Shown: one piece after another, positions 34,178 to 40,936 of the stretch | Layout of the letters: each line of letters starts with the position of its first letter | How positions within the stretch are numbered: the first letter of the stretch is position 1 | From: Chthoniobacterales bacterium | GTDB taxonomy: Bacteria > Verrucomicrobiota > Verrucomicrobiia > Chthoniobacterales > JACTMZ01 | Length of the DNA stretch: 44,495 nucleotides | NCBI GenBank assembly: GCA_014879535.1 | Contig: JACSRX010000015.1 | Span: forward strand, 1 to 44,495 | Reading direction: 5' to 3' | The notes under the pieces: generated by a model | The model's database searches: none | What the model saw: the letters and a program-made list of their open reading frames with translations, nothing else | What the model was told of the DNA's origin: nothing | Position numbers and translations under genes: made by a program

Positions 34178-34854
34178 GTCCTGCCGTCCCTGATCACGCG
34201 TCCGTCGCGAAGCTCCACACGGCGTCCCGCGCGGGCGGCCACGGCGGGGTCGTGGGTGACGAGGACGATGGTCCTGCCCGAGGCGTGGAGTTCGTCGAAG
34301 AGGCGCAGCACTTCCGCGCCGTTGGTGGAGTCGAGGTTGCCGGTCGGCTCGTCGGCGAGGATGAGCGCCGGGTCGTTGACCAGGGCGCGCGCAATGGCCA
34401 CGCGCTGGCATTGGCCGCCACTGAGTTCCGAGGGGCGGTGGGTGAGGCGCGTCGTGAGGTTGACCTTCTCGGCGGCTTCCCGGGCGCGGTTCCTGCGGTC
34501 CCGGGCGGTGACGCCGGAATAGACCAGCGGCAGCTCGATGTTCTTCTGCACGTCGAGGCGCGGCAGGAGGTTGAAGGACTGGAAGACAAAGCCGATGCTC
34601 CGGTTGCGGAGGCGGGCGAGGCGGTCGGTCCTGGCCGAGCTGATGTCCTCCCCGGCGATCATGACGCTTCCCGAGGTCGGCGTGTCGAGGCATCCGACGA
34701 TGTGCATGAGGGTTGACTTGCCGCTGCCGCTGGTTCCGGTGATGGCGACATATTCGCCCGCGTCGATGCGGAGATCCACGCCGTCCAAGGCGGCCACCGG
34801 GTCGGGGCCGGTGCCGTAAATCTTGTGCACGCCGCTGAGTTCGACAACCGCCAT
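34174..34854 (-). CDS. MacB/LolD-type ABC transporter ATPase
   Basis: The protein has 226 residues. Walker A GTSGSGKST (40-48), Q-loop FVFQSFNLLPRL, signature LSGGQCQRVAIARAL, Walker B LILADEPTG, the D-loop NLDS and the H-loop LVTHD are all present, so it should be active. It powers the permease encoded just downstream (ATGA overlap); in E. coli MacB the two are one polypeptide, here they are split. It lies 6 nt after the adaptor gene. Confidence 0.95.
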   Translation of the reverse strand: MAVVELSGVHKIYGTGPDPVAALDGVDLRIDAGEYVAITGTSGSGKSTLMHIVGCLDTPTSGSVMIAGEDISSARTDRLARLRNRSIGFVFQSFNLLPRLDVQKNIELPLVYSGVTARDRRNRAREAAEKVNLTTRLTHRPSELSGGQCQRVAIARALVNDPALILADEPTGNLDSTNGAEVLRLFDELHASGRTIVLVTHDPAVAARAGRRVELRDGRVIRDGRT

Positions 34855-34860
34855 GGGGAT

Positions 34861-35949
34861 TCAGGAGTTGTCGTCGCCGTTGCCCGGCGGATCGAGAAGC
34901 ACCTGCTCGCCCGGGGCGAGTCCGGAGCGGATTTCGGCATGGAACAGGTCGGTCGCGCCGACCTCGATCACGCGTTTCTCGACGTTGGTCCCCCCCTGTG
35001 GAAGATACACCACCTTGCGCCCCCCATCCTCGAACACGGCGCCGACGGGCACGGAGACCGCGTTGGTGGCGCTGGCCACCGGAAGGCGGATGCCCACGGT
35101 CATGCCGGGCCGGAAGATGGAGGTGTCGCCGGTCAGGACGGCCTGGATGGAGAATCCCTTCACGTTGTTCTTCGTGGTGGCGAGGGGTGCGACGAAGCTC
35201 ACCTTGGCCGTCGCCCTCGCCTCGTCGCCGGTGCCCGTGAGGACCTCCACGGAACTGCCCGAGGCGATCTTGCCGATGTCGAGCTGGTTGACGTGGGCGT
35301 CGATGAGCAGGGTGGAGAGGTCGGCCAGCGTGGCCAGGGTGGTGCCCGCATTGACGCTCATGGCGGCGACGACGACCTGACCCGGGATCACGGGGACCGA
35401 GAGGATGGTGCCGTCGGCCGGTGCGACGACGCGGGTCTTGGCGATGCGGTCTTGCACGGTTTCGAATCTGCGCCGTGCGCCCTCGAGGGCGTTCTCGGCG
35501 AGGCGGTGGTCGGCTTCGAGGTTGTCGTAAACCTCCTTGCTGATGAGCTTGGCCGCATAGAGCTCGGCGGCGCGATCGAGGTTTCCGGCCTGCTTTTCCA
35601 CGCTGACGCGCGCACCGTCGATGTCCACCTGGGCGGACGCCAGGTCGATCTGCAATTCGCTGTCGTCGATGACGAACAGCAGGTCGCCCTGCTTCACCTG
35701 CTGGCCGGTTGCGACCCGGACCTCGCGGATTTTGCCGCCCACCTCGGGCTTGATCTCCACCTGGTAGGCCGGGGCGATGTCGCCGCTCAGGCGGATCTGC
35801 TCGCTGATGTCGCGCCGTTCGGCGGCGACGGTTCGGCGCTGCCCCTCACCGGCCCTGTTGTCCCGGGAGCAGGATGGGAGGAGGAAGCATGCTGCAGCCA
35901 GCACCGCTCCGCCGAAGGCGGGTGCCGGGAGCCGCGAAAGTCTGATCAT
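34861..35949 (-). CDS. MacA-type periplasmic adaptor lipoprotein
   Basis: The protein has 362 residues. Lipobox LLPSC puts the lipid on C27. QVEIKPEVGGKIREVRVATGQQVKQGDLLFVIDD is the first half of the lipoyl domain, and a helical hairpin follows (ELYAAKLISKEVYDNLEADHRLAENALEGARRRFE). Then come TRVVAPADGTIL for the second half, and beta-barrel and membrane-proximal domains (FRPGMTVGIRLPVA). This is the standard HlyD/MacA adaptor. It bridges the ABC permease and the TolC channel. The start overlaps the FG-GAP gene stop by ATGA. Confidence 0.92.
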   Translation of the reverse strand: MIRLSRLPAPAFGGAVLAAACFLLPSCSRDNRAGEGQRRTVAAERRDISEQIRLSGDIAPAYQVEIKPEVGGKIREVRVATGQQVKQGDLLFVIDDSELQIDLASAQVDIDGARVSVEKQAGNLDRAAELYAAKLISKEVYDNLEADHRLAENALEGARRRFETVQDRIAKTRVVAPADGTILSVPVIPGQVVVAAMSVNAGTTLATLADLSTLLIDAHVNQLDIGKIASGSSVEVLTGTGDEARATAKVSFVAPLATTKNNVKGFSIQAVLTGDTSIFRPGMTVGIRLPVASATNAVSVPVGAVFEDGGRKVVYLPQGGTNVEKRVIEVGATDLFHAEIRSGLAPGEQVLLDPPGNGDDNS

Positions 35950-37823
35950 CCTGCTGGAACGAGTTTGATGTCGTCCAAGTAAAGAACCCCGTCGGGGGCC
36001 CCGAGTTCGAAAGAAAATTCCAAGATCGCCTCGGAGGTGAATTTTTCCTTGTTCAACTCCCGTTCCTTTTTGAACTCGATCTTATACTGCTTGGTCACGG
36101 TTGACCACGAGGCGCCCGGCCGGAAATCGGAGGTGACCTTGTCGCTGTCGCTGAGCGCGTTTCTTTCCCGGCGAGCGGCCCCGCGTTCGCCGCGGACGAA
36201 ACGGTCCTCGCCGAGCCGCTTGTTGCCGCGCCAGCCGAGCGTGACCGAGGCGTTGCTGATCTTGCTCCCCTTGGCTTGGAACGTGAGCGTGTAGGTCTTC
36301 CCGATCTGGAGCGAGACCTGCTGGCGCAGGATGAAGAAGTTGTTCGGGCCGCCGAGGGACCGGACTTCGGCCGAGTCCCGGAAGATGGCGTCGGTTCCCG
36401 CGGAAGTGCCGCCGCGGTCGAAGAACTTGGTGGGTGCGACGGTGAGTGAAGGCCGTGGAAGGAGTTGGTTCGACGGGGGGGCGTAGCCGAATTTCAGTGC
36501 GCGGGTTCCCTCGACCGGTTGTGCGGCGGGGTCCTCCCCGGCTGTCACCGTGTTGGCGAAGGCCAGGAAATTGCCGCGTGCGACGCCGATGTCCAGGTCC
36601 CACTGGGAGGGCTGGAGCCACGAGGGGGGTGTGGGAGCGGTTCCGTTGAGGTCGGCCGGGGCGGCGAATTTCGGTTGGTCCTTGCTCCCGGTGTTCGGCG
36701 ACCACGCGATGCGCCCGTTGCTTCTTCCGACGAGCAGGTCGAACAATCCGTCACCATTGAGGTCGCCCGTGGCGATCGTGCTGATGCCTGCGCCCAGCGA
36801 GAGCGCCTGGCCTTCCTCGGGGGAGAGTCCCCCGTTTGTGGCGATGAATCCCGAGGGGGAGATCGTGTCGCCCGGTTTCCACGAGGCGGGGCGCAGGTAA
36901 GCCGTGAGGCGTCCACGCCGGTCCGACACGAGAATGTCGGTCAAGCCGTCGCCGTTGATGTCGGCGAGGGCGGGGGTGAGCTGCTCGCGGCCTTCGCCGA
37001 GTGCGAGAGGCTGCTTCTTCTCCTCGTTGAAGATCGGCGCGGCGGGGGAGCCCTGATTGAGCAGGAGATGGATGTTGTTGGCGGAATACGAGCCCTCGCC
37101 GATGAGAAGGTCGTGGCGCCCGTCGCCGTCCCAGTCATGGAGGAGCGGGGCGAAGACATTCCCCCAGCGGCGGTTGGGATCCTTCATCGTCGGGATGATC
37201 CCGCGCAGGAAGGGCTGGGGTTGCGCGAACTGCGGCACCGCGGATGACCCCCGGTTGGGGATGAAGAAAATCTCGCCGAAGTAATTGCCGGCGACAAGGT
37301 CGAGTTTGCCGGTCTTGGTCGTGTCGGCCAGGGCGACGCGCACCCCCTGCCGCCGCCGGGCCCAGCTGAGATTCCATCCGCCGATTTCGGCATTCCCGCC
37401 GAGCGCGGGGGGCACCCACGGCGGGTCGCCTTCGGGGAGGGCGAGGAAGGGAAGCGTCAATTCGCCGATGGTGAATTTCGGCTGCTCCTTGGTGCCGCTG
37501 TTGAAATAGATGCGCATGTAGCCCAGCGGGTCGGAGGTGAGGATGTCCACGAGGCCGTCCCCGTTGAGGTCACCCGCGGCGACGGAGACCGGCATGGGGC
37601 TGTCGGCGATGTTGCCGCTCTCGTTCAGCACGGTGAGGAAACCACGGAACCCCGCGAGGAAGGCGTCCTTGTCCACGCCGCTCCAGAGGTTCGCGGTTTG
37701 CAATGTCCGTTCGAAGCCGCCATTGCGCACCGCCTCGGTCGGGGCGGCGGCGGGTTCCTGGCCCGTCGCGGAAACCGGCAGCAGGGCGGCCAATCCACAG
37801 AGAGAGATCCGGAGGGAACGCAT
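35946..37823 (-). CDS. Secreted FG-GAP/VCBS-repeat protein at the head of the exporter operon
   Basis: The protein has 625 residues, starting at MRSLRISLCGLAALLPVSA, which gives a signal peptide cut before QEPAAAP. Five calcium-binding FG-GAP blades are visible: DLNGDGLVDILTSD, DTTKTGKLDLVAGN (degenerate), DWDGDGRHDLLIGE, DINGDGLTDILVSD and DLNGDGLFDLLVGR, so a beta-propeller is expected. The opening NGGFE and the C-terminal 150 residues (IGKTYTLTFQAKGS to GVLYLDDIKLVPAG) resemble a carbohydrate-binding jelly-roll domain (CBM4/9-like) split by the propeller. The stop overlaps the adaptor start (ATGA). Its being first in a MacAB-TolC operon suggests it is the cargo or a partner of the exporter; that is inference. 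Confidence 0.85.
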   Translation of the reverse strand: MRSLRISLCGLAALLPVSATGQEPAAAPTEAVRNGGFERTLQTANLWSGVDKDAFLAGFRGFLTVLNESGNIADSPMPVSVAAGDLNGDGLVDILTSDPLGYMRIYFNSGTKEQPKFTIGELTLPFLALPEGDPPWVPPALGGNAEIGGWNLSWARRRQGVRVALADTTKTGKLDLVAGNYFGEIFFIPNRGSSAVPQFAQPQPFLRGIIPTMKDPNRRWGNVFAPLLHDWDGDGRHDLLIGEGSYSANNIHLLLNQGSPAAPIFNEEKKQPLALGEGREQLTPALADINGDGLTDILVSDRRGRLTAYLRPASWKPGDTISPSGFIATNGGLSPEEGQALSLGAGISTIATGDLNGDGLFDLLVGRSNGRIAWSPNTGSKDQPKFAAPADLNGTAPTPPSWLQPSQWDLDIGVARGNFLAFANTVTAGEDPAAQPVEGTRALKFGYAPPSNQLLPRPSLTVAPTKFFDRGGTSAGTDAIFRDSAEVRSLGGPNNFFILRQQVSLQIGKTYTLTFQAKGSKISNASVTLGWRGNKRLGEDRFVRGERGAARRERNALSDSDKVTSDFRPGASWSTVTKQYKIEFKKERELNKEKFTSEAILEFSFELGAPDGVLYLDDIKLVPAG

Positions 37824-37903
37824 CCGCGTGAACCTACGCAAAAATTCCACGAGGCGCGAGCAGTCTCTGTTCCGCCGTCTCCCCGGTGGACGGGGAGGCG
37901 GCA

Positions 37904-38674
37904 TCAGGCGGTGCAGCGGGGGACGGCCTTCCGGACGGTCAGGTGCCGCAGGCGGATCGCGCCGCTGTCATCCTCCACCATGGCCGTGCAGTTCTCGACC
38001 CAGTCGCCGGTGTTGTAATACATGACATTCCCGATCCGGCGCACTGCGGGAGTGTGGATGTGGCCGCAGAGGACCGCCTCCACACCGCGGTCCGCCGCGT
38101 AGCGCCCCACGGCCTCCTCGAAGCCGCTGATGAAGTTGACCGCGTTCTTCACCCGCGATTTGACATACGCGCTCAACGACCACGGGGACAGCCCCATGCG
38201 GTGGCGCATCCAATGCACGGGACGGTTCGCCTGCAGGAGCAGTTGGTAGCCGACGTCGCCCGCGTGTGCCAGCCAGCCCATGTTCTGCACCACCGTGTCC
38301 AGTTCGTGCCCGTGCATCACGAGGAGCCGCCGGCCGTCGGGCGTGCGGTGGATGGCGTCCTTGACGATCCCGATGTTGCCGAAATCGCCGGGGAAGCCGG
38401 CGACGAATTCGTCGTGGTTTCCGGGGATGTAGATCAGGCGGCAGCCCTTGCGCGCCTTGCGCAGCAGTTTCTGGATGACGTCATTGTGCGATTGGGGCCA
38501 GTAGCGCCGCCGCCGCAGCGACCAGATGTCCAGCAGGTCGCCGACAAGGTAGAGCGTCTCGAACTCATGGTCGCGCAGGAACTCCAGCAACTCCGCCGCC
38601 CGGCAACCGCGTGTGCCGAGATGCACGTCGGAAATCCATCCCGTGCGGAAGTTTGGCATCCCGACCGATGCCAT
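37904..38674 (-). CDS. LpxH-like metallophosphoesterase (UDP-2,3-diacylglucosamine diphosphatase family)
   Basis: The protein has 256 residues from the ATG at 38674 (another in-frame ATG is at 38659). All five metal-site motifs of calcineurin-like phosphoesterases are present: SDVHLG (D16, H18), GDLLD, GNHDEF, MHGHELD and GHIHTP. The YLVGDLLDIW and RLIYIPGNHDEF wording and the length fit the LpxH-like group, which removes UMP from UDP-2,3-diacylglucosamine in lipid A synthesis. Many relatives have an unproven substrate. It runs in the same direction as the exporter operon, 80 nt upstream of it, and is divergent from the response regulator (120-bp gap). Confidence 0.85.
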   Translation of the reverse strand: MASVGMPNFRTGWISDVHLGTRGCRAAELLEFLRDHEFETLYLVGDLLDIWSLRRRRYWPQSHNDVIQKLLRKARKGCRLIYIPGNHDEFVAGFPGDFGNIGIVKDAIHRTPDGRRLLVMHGHELDTVVQNMGWLAHAGDVGYQLLLQANRPVHWMRHRMGLSPWSLSAYVKSRVKNAVNFISGFEEAVGRYAADRGVEAVLCGHIHTPAVRRIGNVMYYNTGDWVENCTAMVEDDSGAIRLRHLTVRKAVPRCTA

Positions 38675-38794
38675 GGAAGGCCCGCCGGATGGAATGCCCC
38701 CATGGTGACAGATTCGGCACATTTCCGGATTGGCGGGCGCCGTTGTTTCGGCCTATCGAGGACATGCGGCCCGCGGCCGTCCACGCACCAGCGC

Positions 38795-39499
38795 ATGACC
38801 GGCCCAACGACAGCCAAGCACACGGTGCTCATCATCGAGGATGAGCCGGATGTCATCGACCTGCTCCGCCTCAACCTCGCCAAGGCCGGCTTCCGCGTCC
38901 TCGAGGCGCGCGATGGCTTGTCCGGCCTCGCCGTCGCCCGGGAGAAGCGCCCCGATGCCATCATCCTCGACCTCATGCTGCCCGAGATGCGCGGCGAGGA
39001 GGTCTGCCGGCAGCTCAAATCGCGCGGATCCACCGCGGCCATCCCCGTCATCATGCTCACCGCCAAGGCCCAGGCGTCCGAGCGCGTCGCCGGGCTCGAA
39101 CTCGGCGCCGACGACTATGTGGCCAAGCCCTTCAGTCCGCGGGAAATGGTGCTCCGCATCCAGGGAATCCTCCGCCGCCTCGAAACCTCGGCCTCCGACA
39201 GGCTTGCGGTCGGACCGTTCGAGATTGATCGCGGGAGCTTCGAGGTGCGGCTCGACGGCGCCAAGCTCGACCTCACCGTCATCGAGTTCAAGCTCCTCGT
39301 GATGCTGATGGAAAAGCGCGGCCGGGTTCTCAGCCGTGAGGATCTCCTGCGCGACGTCTGGGGTTATCACCGCCTCAGCAACAGCCGCACCGTGGACACC
39401 CACATGCGCCGCCTGCGCACCAAGCTCGGGGATCATGCCGCCCGCCTCGAGACCGTGCGCAGCCATGGCTACCGCTTCCGCGCCGGGCAGGAGGATTGA
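38795..39499 (+). CDS. OmpR/PhoB-type response regulator (orphan)
   Basis: The protein has 234 residues. The receiver domain has acidic pocket residues E15 and D16, phospho-acceptor D59 (IILDLMLPE), T89 and K111 (VAKPFSP), all intact. The C-terminal winged helix (FKLLVMLMEKRGRVLSREDLL, then RTVDTHMRRLRTKLGD and VRSHGYRF) is PhoB-like. No histidine kinase lies on either side: upstream is a divergent phosphoesterase and downstream is a 26-aa microprotein unit with its own promoter. Target genes are unknown; the adjacent unit is an obvious candidate, though a sigma-54 promoter would normally need an AAA+ activator, which this protein is not. Confidence 0.93.
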   Translation: MTGPTTAKHTVLIIEDEPDVIDLLRLNLAKAGFRVLEARDGLSGLAVAREKRPDAIILDLMLPEMRGEEVCRQLKSRGSTAAIPVIMLTAKAQASERVAGLELGADDYVAKPFSPREMVLRIQGILRRLETSASDRLAVGPFEIDRGSFEVRLDGAKLDLTVIEFKLLVMLMEKRGRVLSREDLLRDVWGYHRLSNSRTVDTHMRRLRTKLGDHAARLETVRSHGYRFRAGQED

Positions 39500-39516
39500 C
39501 GCCGTCCCGCCTCAAC

Positions 39517-39533
39517 TTGGCACACCAAATGCT
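39517..39533 (+). promoter_or_regulatory. Candidate sigma-54 (-24/-12) promoter
   Basis: TTGGCACACCAAATGCT lies 17 nt after the regulator stop. The -24 box TGGCAC matches perfectly and the -12 box ATGC matches TTGC in three of four positions. The invariant GG (39519-39520) and GC (39531-39532) are separated by exactly 10 nt, as required. The start site would be near 39544. A small inverted repeat, GAACA (39552-39556) and TGTTC (39561-39565), lies in the predicted leader. Confidence 0.55.
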
Positions 39534-39583
39534 CCTCCGATCTTTCAACGGGAACACCGTTGTTCATCCCCGGAACACAACAG

Positions 39584-39593
39584 AAGGAGGTGA
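39584..39593 (+). promoter_or_regulatory. Near-perfect Shine-Dalgarno site
   Basis: AAGGAGGTGA is almost fully complementary to the 3' end of 16S rRNA. The GGAGG ends 7 nt before the ATG at 39598, the best spacing. Almost no other gene in this window has a recognisable Shine-Dalgarno, so this site stands out and decides the start of the microprotein. Confidence 0.85.
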
Positions 39594-39597
39594 ACTC

Positions 39598-39678
39598 ATG
39601 ATGACCGTGACAATCATCATCGCGTCCATGTCACTGGCCACAATGGTCGCCGGCTACATCGCGATGGTGAAAGTTTGA
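39598..39678 (+). CDS. 26-aa single-span membrane microprotein
   Basis: The frame begins MMTVTIIIASMSLATMVAGY and ends IAMVKV: one hydrophobic helix with a single Lys near the C-terminus and no other charge. Small size, a transmembrane helix and a very strong ribosome site resemble known bacterial membrane microproteins that bind and regulate larger membrane proteins, but I recognise no family. It is framed by a candidate sigma-54 promoter upstream and a strong terminator 48 nt after the stop, so it appears to be a one-gene transcript of about 210 nt. The weak net positive charge at the C-terminus suggests that end faces the cytoplasm. Function unknown. Confidence 0.65.
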   Translation: MMTVTIIIASMSLATMVAGYIAMVKV

Positions 39679-39725
39679 TCAATTGGTGGTGTTGAAGGCA
39701 AATGCCCCTGATTGGTCGATCTTCG

Positions 39726-39756
39726 GGAAGGCGGGAGAAATCCCGCCTTCCTTTTT
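39726..39756 (+). terminator. Strong Rho-independent terminator after the microprotein
   Basis: GGAAGGCGGGA (39726-39736) and TCCCGCCTTCC (39741-39751) form a perfect 11-bp stem capped by a GAAA tetraloop and followed by TTTTT (39752-39756). It is the best terminator in the window. Confidence 0.93.
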
Positions 39757-40035
39757 GTCGAACCATGCTTTGGTTGGAGTCAGGCGGAGGCGAACATTCC
39801 CCAAATCGCGCGTGAACCGGAGGGACAGGCTGCCCGAGTGCCGCCGGTCACTCTGGCAACGAAACGGCCTGCGAAGATTTTGATTGAACATGCGTTTGAA
39901 TGGATTCTAACTGTGGTTGAAATGAAGACGATGCGGCACCCACCCCCCGGCGCCGGCTCCGGGAGCTGGCTCACTGCCCAGAAAATCAAGAAAGGCTGCC
40001 TTACGGCGGCCTTTTTCATTATTGCGGAAGCGGAG
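39757..40035 (+). other. Non-coding stretch between terminator and frameshifted gene
   Basis: No credible gene is visible. Frames on both strands are short, lack start signals and match nothing I know. It contains a second terminator-like hairpin near its right end. In-frame ATGs at 39922 and 39931 could extend the following gene leftwards, through KKGCLTAAFFIIAEA, which looks like a weak signal peptide core. Confidence 0.4.
39991..40016 (+). terminator. Second terminator-like hairpin
   Basis: AAAGGCTGCC (39991-40000) pairs with GGCGGCCTTT (40005-40014), ten pairs with one G-U, around a TTAC loop, and is followed by TTTTT (40012-40016). It lies 20 nt before the ATG at 40036 of the frameshifted gene. 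Either it ends a transcript from the left, or it controls entry into that gene. Confidence 0.7.
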
Positions 40036-40886
40036 ATGATCGAGGGGAGCACGATCAACTACGCCTCCACGCTGAATCGCACGAATCTGACGAGTTCGGG
40101 CGAGGTGATGGGGGGGCCTTCAAGTTCGAGCTCGGAGTGTTCAAGCCCGGCTTCGTGCCGGCGGCGACCAACACCAGCCAGTGGCTGGCGAACTGGGTTC
40201 CGGCCCAGCGAGCCCCCTACAACACGACGAACAAGTGGTTCACCTCCAACTACACGGTGACGAACAACCCGCCGCCTTTCACGGTTGGAGCCGCCGGCTA
40301 TGTCTGGGGGTTCAGCGGCGGGGAGACGGCGGGGGAATGGATTTTGTTCCGGGCGACAAACTGGACGTGGCCTGCACCGAATCCGGAGAGTCCGATCGTG
40401 CTGTTTTGGACCGCAAGGAACGCGACGACCATCGTGCTGGGTGAAATCCAGACCTCGGGGGCGTTCCACATGAAGTCCGCCGCGGTGAGCGGTGCGCTGG
40501 CGCCCACGGTCACTTGGGACGAATGGCGGGTGACCGAACTGGCTGTCTCCGGGAACGGCACCCAGAAGGATCTGAACGCGAACGGGGTTCCGGATGTTCT
40601 GGATTATGCGCTGCACCGCGGGGCGAATCCCGATCCCGGGGCTTGGCTGGAGTGGTATGACACGGGCACGGAACGTTATCTGGAGTTGCGCATCCCGCGA
40701 AGGCGTGATCGTCAAGCCACGTTCCTCGTCGAGGTCTCGGATGATCTTGTGACTTGGGAGTCCGGCTCCTCGGTGACCGAGGTTGTCGAGGACACGGCGG
40801 AGGCCCTGGTTGTGCAGGACAGGACTCCGCTGGGTGAGGGCGGCGGCCGCCGGTTCATGCGGGTTCAAACCATCGTGGGAAATTGA
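40036..40886 (+). pseudogene. Secreted verrucomicrobial-type protein, interrupted by one-base frameshift in a G7 tract
   Basis: The first part, from MIEGSTINYAS to SSGEVMGG, is in one frame. From the G7 run onwards the frame shifts, and the second part reads AFKFELGVFKPGFVP, then GYVWGFSGGETAGEWILFRATNW, then AFHMKSAAVS, and ends RRFMRVQTIVGN. Both parts belong together: proteins of this verrucomicrobial type have the SSG-G-FxFELGVF and GEWILFR blocks in one chain. One extra G in the run would restore a frame of about 280 codons. The 3' part has a DLNANGVPDVLDYAL calcium-type motif. The true start may lie at 39922 with a weak signal peptide. Decay, phase variation or a sequence error are the options; see the findings. 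Confidence 0.7.
40110..40116 (+). repeat. G7 homopolymer at the frameshift point
   Basis: Seven consecutive G residues straddle the frame switch (ATG GGG GGG then CCT in the upstream frame; GCC TTC AAG in the downstream frame). Eight G would join the frames. Poly-G runs of this size are slippage-prone. Confidence 0.7.
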
Positions 40887-40936
40887 CGTTGCCGCGCGAC
40901 CCGTGATCGGTCCGGGCCGCAGGGCCGTGACATTTC

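Noticed and set aside
39679-39891. A 70-codon minus-strand ORF over the microprotein terminator
   Set aside because: It reads straight through the perfect terminator hairpin, has no start signal and no recognisable domain.
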